The notes under the pieces are model-generated. The model did no database searches. It was not told where the DNA came from and was given only the letters and a program-made list of their open reading frames with translations. This document shows positions 1 through 5,983 of a stretch of DNA of 11,810 nt, in pieces (within the stretch, counting starts at the first letter, position 1; each line of letters begins with the position of its first letter). The stretch is taken from NCBI GenBank assembly GCA_005880525.1, contig VBFW01000178.1:1-11810 (forward strand). The letters are read 5' to 3'. The DNA comes from Chloroflexota bacterium (GTDB lineage Bacteria > Chloroflexota > Dormibacteria > Dormibacterales > Dormibacteraceae). Made by a program: the position numbers and the translations under genes.

Positions 1-395
1 GCTTCGATCACCTGGCGCTCCAGCTCGAGCGCGCTGATTACCGCGCCGCCCATGCCGCGGACCATGTCGCGCTGAAAACGGTCTGACGTGGCGACGATGA
101 TCGGGTTGCCGTCGCCAGCAAGGGAATACGCCAGCCGCTCGATCGCGTGGTCGGCGGAGTGGCCCTTGCGCGTGAACATGACATGCACGCCGCCGACCTC
201 CTGCCGGCTGTTGCTGGCGGCCGACGTGCGATGTGCGTCGAAGACCACCGTCACGTCAGCGCTTCGCACCTGTGCGTATGTGGCGAGGCGTTCGATCAGC
301 CGGTCGCGCGCAGCCTCGAGCGAGAAGCTCATCAGCTCCTTGAGCTCTGGCCACGCGTGCGTGACGTTGTACCCGTCGACGATCAGGCGGTCCAC
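1..395 (-). CDS. YacP-type NYN-domain ribonuclease, C-terminus cut by window edge
   Basis: I translated this gene by hand from the minus strand; it has no stop inside the window. It begins VDRLIVDGYNVTHAWPELK and carries the hallmarks of the YacP/Rae1 NYN (PIN-like) fold: Asp7 in IVDGYN, Asp53 in VVFDAH, Asp82 in the SADHAIERL stretch and Asp105 in VATSDRFQRD. In this family such acidic residues bind a catalytic metal; Bacillus Rae1 is a ribosome-associated endoribonuclease that cleaves mRNA. About 131 residues are present of a usual 170 or so. The GTG start at 393-395 lies 3 nt after the TAA of the upstream protease gene and in the same frame, so no earlier start is possible. I see no Shine-Dalgarno sequence, so translational coupling to the protease gene is likely. 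Position after rlmB agrees with the Bacillus order rlmB-yacP. The family is fairly sure; the exact substrate is unknown. Confidence 0.85.
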   Translation of the reverse strand, partial: MDRLIVDGYNVTHAWPELKELMSFSLEAARDRLIERLATYAQVRSADVTVVFDAHRTSAASNSRQEVGGVHVMFTRKGHSADHAIERLAYSLAGDGNPIIVATSDRFQRDMVRGMGGAVISALELERQVIE

Positions 396-398
396 CGG

Positions 399-1682
399 TT
401 AGTGCAAACGGAAGTGCTGCTGGCCGATGTAGACCAGGTACGGGTCGATGCCAAACATCGTTGCGAGGGTCGAAGCAGCACTGACGAAGAAGAGGTTGAT
501 GGCTGGTACGTACCAGATGGCGGCGAAGACGATGATCAGCGCGAACGTCCCTAGCTGAGCGGCGGCGGACTGGAGCGAGTACGGCAGCCATGGCCGGATG
601 ATGCCGAATCCGTCCAGCGGTGGAATCGGTACGAGGTTCAGCACGAACGCATACATCTCGATGAACCCGAGCACCGCGAGCGCCTGGAAGAACGGCGCAT
701 TGTCCGGCCGGATCAAGCCAACCAGGTACGAGACCACGACCATCGCAGCGAACAGAAGGCCGCATAGAAGCGTCCCCAGCGGACCTGCCAGCGACACCGC
801 GGAGTCCCACCACTTGCTCCGCAGCGCACCGCGATTGATGTAAACGGCTCCGCCGGGCAGCGCGATGCCGCCGATGAGCAGGAACGCAGCGGGGAAAACG
901 ATGCTCATGAGGAAGTTCGTGTAGCGCAGCGGGTCGAGAGTCAGGTAGCCGGAGTCGGCGACCGCGCGGTCGCCGGCGATGTAGGCGACCAGCGCGTGGC
1001 AGAACTCGTGCACGCATACCGTCGCGATCCAGCCGGAGACCACGAACGCCAGGGTCAGCGGGCCAACAGCCTGCGGAAAGAAGCCAAACCACAGCAGCAC
1101 GCCGGTCACGACCACCACCGCGAGCAGGCCAAGGAAGACAGGGCTGACGGTCAGGACGCCGCGCAGTCGCGGCATCGGGCGCCGCCGCAGCGCGCTGTCG
1201 GGTGGGCGGACGCCGGCCGGCTTCGTGCCGGCCACCGGGGCGTCGGGTGGCACGCCCGTCTGCAGGTGGCGGCGGAGGTCGTACATGGTCAGGCCGGCCT
1301 TCTGCAGCACAGCCGCGGTGGCGGGCGAATCCGAGTAGAGAAGCGCCAGCAGCAGGTGGATCGAGTCGACCGTGTAGTGGCCGAGCACCAGCGCCTCGCG
1401 GTTGGCGTTGACGAGCAGCTGCCTCAGCGGAAGGGGAGTCGCCACGCCGTCGGCTGGAAGGGCGGCAGCCACCGCGGCCGGATCCGCACCGAGGCTGCGC
1501 AGCGTGCTCACCGCAAGCGAGGAGCGGTTGGACAGCACCGCGCGGAGGACGTCGACCGGGTTCGATTCCTCAGCGTCGCGCCGCGAGGCTTCGCTCGCAG
1601 CGCGCTCGAGATCCTCACGCGCGGCCTTCGAGAGCTGTATGTCCGCGGATGCTCGATCGAGCGCGAGGGTGGCGTTCGGCAT
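399..1682 (-). CDS. Fusion of Clp N-terminal domain and site-2 protease (M50) membrane metalloprotease
   Basis: The product is 427 residues. Residues about 15-143 form a double Clp-N repeat, the substrate or adaptor docking module of ClpA/ClpC: the second copy has the typical run DSIHLLLALLYSD (106-118) followed by AAVLQKAGL. A proline/arginine-rich linker (145-175) leads into a multi-pass membrane domain. This has the zinc motif HEFCH (225-229) and the second metal motif NLVPIPPLDG (349-358, Asp357), which define the site-2 protease family of intramembrane metalloproteases. YLTLDPLRY (246-254) and the SLAGPLGTLL segment (297-306) are also typical. I count about six hydrophobic segments between 179 and 400. 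The ATG at 1680-1682 is chosen because homology begins there; the open frame further upstream is out-of-frame rlmB sequence. It lies 4 nt after the rlmB stop and 3 nt before the NYN gene. Proteolytic activity is likely from intact motifs. The role of the Clp-N part is inference: it may recruit substrates or Clp adaptors to the membrane. Confidence 0.9.
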   Translation of the reverse strand: MPNATLALDRASADIQLSKAAREDLERAASEASRRDAEESNPVDVLRAVLSNRSSLAVSTLRSLGADPAAVAAALPADGVATPLPLRQLLVNANREALVLGHYTVDSIHLLLALLYSDSPATAAVLQKAGLTMYDLRRHLQTGVPPDAPVAGTKPAGVRPPDSALRRRPMPRLRGVLTVSPVFLGLLAVVVVTGVLLWFGFFPQAVGPLTLAFVVSGWIATVCVHEFCHALVAYIAGDRAVADSGYLTLDPLRYTNFLMSIVFPAAFLLIGGIALPGGAVYINRGALRSKWWDSAVSLAGPLGTLLCGLLFAAMVVVSYLVGLIRPDNAPFFQALAVLGFIEMYAFVLNLVPIPPLDGFGIIRPWLPYSLQSAAAQLGTFALIIVFAAIWYVPAINLFFVSAASTLATMFGIDPYLVYIGQQHFRLH

Positions 1683-1686
1683 CGAC

Positions 1687-2421
1687 TCAGTGTAGGGAGC
1701 GCTGCCGCGTGACCTCGTAAAGCAGCGCCGCGGCAGCAGCCGATGCGTTGAAGCTGCCGATTCGTCCTTTGACGGGAAGGCGCAGGCGCACATCGCATCG
1801 TTCCAGCACGAGCCGGTGCACCCCCTGACCCTCGGCGCCCACGACGACGCAGACGCGCTGAGTGAGGTCAAAGTCCCATGGCCAGGTGTCACCGCGTACA
1901 TCGAGCGCGGCGCACCAGATGCCGGAGCGCTTGACCTCGGCGATTGCCGAGGGCATGCCCGAGACGAGCGCGATGGGCATGAGCTCGCTGGCCCCTGAGC
2001 TGGCTTTGACGGCTGCCGGCGAAAGTGGCGCGCTCCGGTGCTGGGGGATGATCGCGCCATCCGCTCCCGCGACCTCGGCGCTCCGGATGACGGCGCCGAG
2101 ATTCTGGGGATCCATGATCGAGTCGAGCGCGACCAGCAGGCTCGGCTCGGTTGCGAGGAGATCCCTCAGCGTCCATTCACGCCGCGGCTTCAGCTCGGCG
2201 GCCACGCCCTGGTGGACGCCGGGCGCGATTGCGTCCAGGCGATCAGGTGGCACGTGCTCGACGCGCGCGATGCGCGCCAGCTCGTCGAGCCGCGGGTCGT
2301 GTCCGAGGCCGGTGGCCTGCATGACCCTCAAAACTCGCCCGGCGCGCGCCGCCTCCAGCACCGCGTTGCGGCCGTAGATCACGGCCGGCTGCTCGCCTAG
2401 ACCTTTGCGACGCGGCGCCAA
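1687..2421 (-). CDS. rlmB: TrmH-family 23S rRNA 2'-O-methyltransferase, RlmB type
   Basis: A 244-residue SPOUT (trefoil-knot) methyltransferase. An N-terminal L30e-like substrate-binding region opens with the family's IYGRNAVLEAARAG (15-28). The three SPOUT motifs follow: NLGAVIRSAEVAGADG (107-122, with the conserved Arg113), VVGAEGQGVHRLVLERCD (193-210) and LPVKGRIGSFNASAAAA (215-231). The last usually reads G-x-x-S-L-N-V-S, so SFNAS is a mild variant. By family it uses S-adenosylmethionine to methylate the 2'-O of G2251 in 23S rRNA, although tRNA-modifying relatives share the fold. The start is TTG at 2419-2421, supported by a perfect AAGGAGG seven bases upstream, inside the last codons of cysS. 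The gene therefore overlaps cysS by 25 nt. Placement next to cysS is the classic Firmicutes arrangement (cysS-mrnC-rlmB), here without mrnC. RlmB is the best guess; the precise nucleotide target is not proven. Confidence 0.93.
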   Translation of the reverse strand: MAPRRKGLGEQPAVIYGRNAVLEAARAGRVLRVMQATGLGHDPRLDELARIARVEHVPPDRLDAIAPGVHQGVAAELKPRREWTLRDLLATEPSLLVALDSIMDPQNLGAVIRSAEVAGADGAIIPQHRSAPLSPAAVKASSGASELMPIALVSGMPSAIAEVKRSGIWCAALDVRGDTWPWDFDLTQRVCVVVGAEGQGVHRLVLERCDVRLRLPVKGRIGSFNASAAAAALLYEVTRQRSLH

Positions 2422-3812
2422 CGAACACCCTCCTTCGAGTCTTCGAGCGCGATGCCGCGATCGCGCAGCTCGTCGCGGATGCGATCTGCCGCCGCGAAGT
2501 CGCGCGCCTTGCGTGCAGCCTCGCGCTGCGCGATGAGCTGCTCGACCTCGGCCGCCAGCGTCGTGTCCTGGGCCGCCGAAACATCGGCGTGGGCATCGAC
2601 GTCGGCCATGAGCAGCAGGAGCTCCCGCGCGGCGGCCTCGCCGACCTCGCCCGAGTCAAGCGCCGCGTTGGCCTCGCGGAGCAGCTCGAATACGTGACCC
2701 AGTCCCTGCGGCAGGTTCAGGTCGTCATCGAGCGCTTCGCGATACGCGTGCCGCACCTCGGCCACGCGCTCGGCCAGCCTTCCGCCGTCCTTCGGCGCCA
2801 CAGGCAGCTTCAGCCGTCGCGCGAAATCCTGCAGGCGGCGCACCTGCTCGCCGGCTGCGTGCAGCGACTCTTCGCTGAGCCTCAAGCGCGACCGGTAATG
2901 CGCGTTGGCGATGAGAAACAACCGGATCGCGAGCGGGTCATGGCCGGCCGCGATAAGGTCGCGCAGGGTCGTGAAGCCGCCGGCGCTTTTCGACATCTTC
3001 TCCCCCGTCGCATCGGCCAGGTGCTCGGAGTGGAGCCAGAACCTGGAGAGCTGGCGCTGGTTTGCGGCCTCCGACTGCGCGATCTCGTTCTCGTGATGAG
3101 GGAACATCAGGTCGACGCCACCCGCGTGGATGTCGAGCGTGTCGCCGAGGTAGCGCTTGCTCATGGCCGAGCATTCGATGTGCCAGCCGGGGCGACCCTT
3201 TCCGAACGGCGCATCCCAGGCGGCCCCGATCTTCTCATCACCCGGCTGCGCCTTCTTCCACAACGCGAAGTCGCTGACCGACTCCTTGTCATATTTGTCT
3301 GCCGCGACCCGCGCTCCGGCCCGAAGCCCTTCCCGATCGAGGTGCGACAGCTCACCGTAATGCGGAAAGCTGGCGATGCGGAAATACACGTCGCCGTCCG
3401 CGACGTACGCGTTCCCGCGCTCCAGCAGCGTCGAGATCATCCGGATCATCTCCTGGATGTGTTCGGTCGCGCGCGGGTAGTGCTCGGCCGGCCGCACCCG
3501 CAGCATCTTCATGTCTTCGAAGAAAGCTTCGGCATAAGGCTTTGTGTACTCGGCGATGGTCGTGCCCGCGTGCATTGCCTGGTCGAGGATGCGGTCGTCG
3601 ATGTCCGTGATGTTCATGACGTGGGTGACGCGGTAGCCGGCGACCTGCAGGTGCCGCCGCAGCAGGTCATAGAAAAGAAATGCGCGCAGGTTGCCGATGT
3701 GGGCGAAGTTCCACACGGTCGGGCCACATGTGTACATGCGCACGTGGGAGTCCTCGAGCGGTTCGAAGACGTCCTTCGTCCCGGTCAGCGAGTTGTGCAG
3801 GCGCAGCGTCAC
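2397..3812 (-). CDS. cysS: Cysteinyl-tRNA synthetase
   Basis: A 471-residue class I aminoacyl-tRNA synthetase that charges tRNA-Cys with cysteine using ATP in the cytoplasm. Seen in the sequence: the HIGH motif as HIGN (38-41) just after MYTCGPTVWN, and the KMSKS motif intact as GEKMSKSAGG (270-278). The family's structural zinc site is recognisable as Cys29, Cys214 (in WHIECSAM), His239 and Glu243 (in FPHHENEIAQ). The C-terminal tRNA-binding helical part ends with the usual ARKARDFAAADRIRDELRDRG run, including the DxIRDEL signature. Length matches the family. I chose the GTG at 3810-3812 (VTLRLHNSLTG) because CysRS proteins begin almost directly with this strand. The open frame continues upstream, but it is a low-complexity Ser/Pro/Arg stretch that runs into ispF. 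An 88-nt leader with an inverted repeat separates it from ispF, and its 3' end overlaps rlmB. Confidence 0.96.
   Translation of the reverse strand: MTLRLHNSLTGTKDVFEPLEDSHVRMYTCGPTVWNFAHIGNLRAFLFYDLLRRHLQVAGYRVTHVMNITDIDDRILDQAMHAGTTIAEYTKPYAEAFFEDMKMLRVRPAEHYPRATEHIQEMIRMISTLLERGNAYVADGDVYFRIASFPHYGELSHLDREGLRAGARVAADKYDKESVSDFALWKKAQPGDEKIGAAWDAPFGKGRPGWHIECSAMSKRYLGDTLDIHAGGVDLMFPHHENEIAQSEAANQRQLSRFWLHSEHLADATGEKMSKSAGGFTTLRDLIAAGHDPLAIRLFLIANAHYRSRLRLSEESLHAAGEQVRRLQDFARRLKLPVAPKDGGRLAERVAEVRHAYREALDDDLNLPQGLGHVFELLREANAALDSGEVGEAAARELLLLMADVDAHADVSAAQDTTLAAEVEQLIAQREAARKARDFAAADRIRDELRDRGIALEDSKEGVRWRRVAKV
2429..2435 (-). promoter_or_regulatory. Strong Shine-Dalgarno for rlmB, inside the cysS 3' end
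   Basis: On the minus strand the sequence reads AAGGAGG, then 7 nt, then TTG (2421-2419). It is a full anti-Shine-Dalgarno match at ideal spacing and decides the start codon of rlmB despite TTG being a weak initiator. It lies within the coding end of cysS, so rlmB can be loaded independently or by reinitiation. Confidence 0.85.
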
Positions 3813-3819
3813 GTCTTTA

Positions 3820-3895
3820 TCCCCACGAAATCGGAGGACCGGCGACGCAAGCTGCGGAGCGGGTTGCTGAGCCGCGCGCCGCGATTTCGCGGGGA
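3820..3895 (-). promoter_or_regulatory. Inverted repeat in the cysS leader, possible RNA structure over the ribosome-binding site
   Basis: Arms at 3820-3833 and 3882-3895 pair at 13 of 14 positions (plus strand: tccccacgaaatcg and cgatttcgcgggga), with the single exception being a permitted G-U in the minus-strand RNA. The 48-nt loop between them is GC-rich and contains smaller self-complementary pieces. The arm nearer cysS contains GUGGGGA, the only Shine-Dalgarno-like stretch, ending seven bases before the GTG start. Folding would therefore hide the ribosome-binding site. There is no T-tract for an intrinsic terminator, and no T-box signature. Function is inference; an intergenic repeat element is the alternative. 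Confidence 0.5.
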
Positions 3896-3900
3896 CCCCT

Positions 3901-4374
3901 TCACGCTTCGTCGATGAGGGCGACGGCGTGCGCGGCGATTCCTTCCCCAGCCCCGAGGGCGCCGATGCCTTCAGGCGACGTGGCCTTGACGCTGACGGCG
4001 CCAAAGTCGAGTCCGAGGCCGCGCGCGATGTTGCGCGTCATCTCACCCAGGTGAGGACCGAGCCTCGGCTCCTGCGCGACGACCGTGCTGTCGACGTTCA
4101 CGACTCGGTATCCCGCTGTGGCCACGACACGTGTCGCTTCGGCCAGCAGGTCGAGGCTCGAGGCGCCGCGGTAGCGCGCGTCGTCAGGTGGAAAATGTGC
4201 GCCGATGTCGCCCAGCCCAGCGGCCCCGAGCACCGAATCGATGACAGCGTGCGTGAGCACGTCGGCGTCGGACTGGCCGTCGAGCCCTGTCGGGTGCTGG
4301 ATGCGCACCCCACCGATGATCAGCGCCCGCCCCTCGCGGAGCGGGTGCACGTCGTAGCCGACGCCGACCCTCAC
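3901..4374 (-). CDS. ispF: 2-C-methyl-D-erythritol 2,4-cyclodiphosphate synthase
   Basis: A full-length IspF of 157 residues (family usual about 155-165). It catalyses the fifth step of the MEP isoprenoid pathway, cyclising CDP-methylerythritol 2-phosphate to methylerythritol cyclodiphosphate with loss of CMP; family members are homotrimers with zinc at the subunit interface. The metal ligands are visible as Asp8 and His10 in GYDVHPL and His42 in SDADVLTHAVID. The C-terminal substrate-binding signature is present as VKATSPEGIGALGAGEGIAAHAV, where the usual T-T-E is T-S-P-E. The start is GTG at 4372-4374; an AGGA lies about 12 bases upstream, further than ideal. It sits 21 nt after the ispD stop and in the same frame, and 88 nt before cysS. 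Nothing in this protein looks damaged, in contrast to its pathway neighbour ispD. Confidence 0.96.
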   Translation of the reverse strand: MRVGVGYDVHPLREGRALIIGGVRIQHPTGLDGQSDADVLTHAVIDSVLGAAGLGDIGAHFPPDDARYRGASSLDLLAEATRVVATAGYRVVNVDSTVVAQEPRLGPHLGEMTRNIARGLGLDFGAVSVKATSPEGIGALGAGEGIAAHAVALIDEA

Positions 4375-4395
4375 GGAGCGGCTGTTTCCTGCTCT

Positions 4396-4893
4396 TTAGA
4401 AGCCCTGCGGGGTCTGGGCCAGCACAAATCGCGAACGGTCGAGGCTCTCCACGAGCAGGTTGCCTTCGATCCGCTTGACCGCATCGCGCGGCGCGATCGC
4501 GGGGAACGCCGCGTCCGATTCCATCGCCGCCGCGAGCACGCGTCGCACGAGCGACGGGGATGCGAGCGGACGGGCGGCGTCGTGCACCAGCACGTAGTCG
4601 CACTCACCCAACGCGGCGATGCCCGCGCGCACCGAGGCCTGCCGGCTCTCACCGCCGGCACGCACGGTCACGGGCTTGGTCGGATGGAGCGACGCCACCT
4701 CCTGTTCCGCGGTCTCGAGCCGGCTCGGCGGCCCGACGACCACGATCCGGTCGATCTCGTTCATGCCCAGGAACAGCTCGACCACGCGCGACAGGGTGGT
4801 CCTCCCGTGCAGGCGCACCAGCGCTTTGCTGCCGCGGCCGAGTCGTGAGCCGGACCCGGCAGCGGCCACGATCACACCTACCGACGGTTTCAC
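4396..4893 (-). CDS. ispD: 2-C-methyl-D-erythritol 4-phosphate cytidylyltransferase, C-terminally truncated
   Basis: This is an IspD by its N-terminal two thirds. The nucleotide-binding loop AAAGSGSRLGRGSKAL (10-25) carries the G-x-G-x-R and Lys23 of the family, and VLVHDAARPL (101-110) is the PROSITE-type signature. GGESRQASVRAGI (80-92) and the end LAQTPQGF (158-165) also match. IspD transfers CMP from CTP to methylerythritol phosphate in the MEP pathway. The family is normally about 220-235 residues; this one ends at TAA directly after TPQGF and lacks about 60 residues. These would contain the T-D-(D/E)-A segment and the N-x-K-(I/V)-T Lys that contacts substrate (Lys213 in E. coli). The missing part is not present in another frame, because ispF starts 21 nt later. 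The GTG start (4891-4893) overlaps the PIN-TRAM stop as GTGA, a coupling overlap. It may be a true short form, a decayed gene backed by another copy, or an assembly deletion. Confidence 0.82.
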   Translation of the reverse strand: MKPSVGVIVAAAGSGSRLGRGSKALVRLHGRTTLSRVVELFLGMNEIDRIVVVGPPSRLETAEQEVASLHPTKPVTVRAGGESRQASVRAGIAALGECDYVLVHDAARPLASPSLVRRVLAAAMESDAAFPAIAPRDAVKRIEGNLLVESLDRSRFVLAQTPQGF

Positions 4894-5972
4894 TTGCTCG
4901 CCTCATCGTGGCCGCGGCTTCTCGCTCCGCGGCGCCCGTCCTGGCCGAGCGGCTCGGCGAAGATCATGCGGCCGGCCGAGGTCTGGATCACTGACGTGAC
5001 GACAGCTGTGATCGTCTGATTGATGAGCCGGCGCCCGTTCTGGATGACGACCATGGTGCCGTCGTCGAGGCTGCCCACACCCTGACCGGGCTCCTTGCCC
5101 TCGCGCGCCACAGTGACCATGATCTCCTCGCCGGGAATCGCCACGGGACGCATCGCCTGCGCGAGCTCGTTGAGGTTGAGCACCGTCACGCCCTCGAGGC
5201 GCGCGATGCGGTTCAGGTTGAAGTCGTTCGTCATGATGCCCCATCCGCGGCGTTTGGCCGTGCGAACGAGGTGCGTGTCGATCTCGGTGCTCGGCGTCGC
5301 GTCGTCGTCCACGACCTCGAGCGAGATCGTCGAGATCTTCTGCATCTCGGTGAGCACGTCGAGTCCTCGCCGCCCGCGCCGGCGTCGCATCGCGTCGGCC
5401 GAGTCGGCGACGAGCTGCAGCTCGCGCAGCACCGAGCTGAGGACGACCAGCGTCATGTCGACGAAGCCCGTCTTGGAGATGTCGAGGATGCGCCCATCGA
5501 TGATGACCGAGGTGTCGAGAAGCACCGCGGCGATGCGGTGCGAAGGCTGCTGGGCCGGGCCGCCGAAAAACAGGGCTGCAAGCTCCGCGCGGCGGCTCAC
5601 GCCGACCGATGCGCCGAGCGCGCCAAGAAGCAAGGCGAGGATCGATGACAGCCAGTAACCGAGCGGCACGTCGCGGACGAAGAAACCAATGAGGACGGCG
5701 ATGACGAGTCCGACCACCATGCCGAGCAGTCCGCTCAGCAGGTCGGGCAGCGGCGTGTTGAGCAGGCGGCGGTTGAAGCCGCGCCACCCGCCGAGGACGT
5801 AAGGCGTGCCGAGGTACGCGAAGACCAGACCTTCGAGAGTCGTCAACGTGATCAGGACCCAGCCCTGATGGGTGATCGGCGCCAGGCGTACCAGGATGTA
5901 GCCCAGGACGAAACCGCCGACGACTCCGATCCCCAACCCCGCTCGCAGGGCGAGGGCATCGGAACGTTTCAA
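4890..5972 (-). CDS. Membrane-anchored PIN-TRAM domain protein (YacL type)
   Basis: A 360-residue protein with three parts. Four hydrophobic segments at roughly 10-30, 37-56, 78-98 and 104-125 form an N-terminal membrane anchor. A PIN nuclease domain follows (148-275), with conserved acidic residues in VLLDTSVIIDGRI (Asp153), SVLRELQ (Glu184) and MTNDFNLN (Asp250). A TRAM domain covers about 280-340 (VAREGKEPGQGVGSLDDGTM), a small RNA-binding beta-barrel. The C-terminus is short and basic. This architecture is that of Bacillus YacL and its actinobacterial relatives. PIN domains are usually metal-dependent RNases; the target of this family is not established. The start is TTG at 5970-5972, fixed by GGAGG five bases upstream. 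It lies 10 nt after the radA stop, where Firmicutes often have disA in between, and overlaps ispD by 4 nt. Family assignment is firm. Confidence 0.93.
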   Translation of the reverse strand: MKRSDALALRAGLGIGVVGGFVLGYILVRLAPITHQGWVLITLTTLEGLVFAYLGTPYVLGGWRGFNRRLLNTPLPDLLSGLLGMVVGLVIAVLIGFFVRDVPLGYWLSSILALLLGALGASVGVSRRAELAALFFGGPAQQPSHRIAAVLLDTSVIIDGRILDISKTGFVDMTLVVLSSVLRELQLVADSADAMRRRRGRRGLDVLTEMQKISTISLEVVDDDATPSTEIDTHLVRTAKRRGWGIMTNDFNLNRIARLEGVTVLNLNELAQAMRPVAIPGEEIMVTVAREGKEPGQGVGSLDDGTMVVIQNGRRLINQTITAVVTSVIQTSAGRMIFAEPLGQDGRRGARSRGHDEASK

Positions 5973-5977
5973 GGGAA

Positions 5978-5983
5978 CCTCCT
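5978..5983 (-). promoter_or_regulatory. Strong Shine-Dalgarno for the PIN-TRAM gene, fused to the radA stop
   Basis: The minus strand reads TGAGGAGGTTCCCTTG: the radA stop TGA (5985-5983) runs straight into GGAGG, and TTG (5972-5970) follows after 5 nt. This supports TTG as the true start and suggests coupled translation from radA. Confidence 0.8.

Noticed and set aside
1683..2060. N-terminal extension of the Clp-N/S2P protein by 126 codons
   Set aside because: The upstream part is out-of-frame rlmB coding sequence; the Clp-N homology begins right after the ATG at 1682.
3813..3900. T-box riboswitch before cysS
   Set aside because: No T-box consensus, specifier stem or terminator T-run can be found; only a long-loop inverted repeat is present.
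2589..3917. Long plus-strand open frame (442 codons) opposite cysS
   Set aside because: It is a GC-driven antisense shadow of the clearly real cysS; its translation has no recognisable domain and its composition is Arg/Val/Asp-rich as expected from the complementary strand.
3813..4004. N-terminal extension of CysRS by 64 codons
   Set aside because: The extension is low-complexity Ser/Pro/Arg sequence, overlaps ispF, and CysRS homologues begin at about the GTG at 3812.
3928..4848. Long plus-strand open frame (306 codons) opposite ispF and ispD
   Set aside because: Antisense shadow of two recognisable MEP-pathway genes, without motifs of its own.
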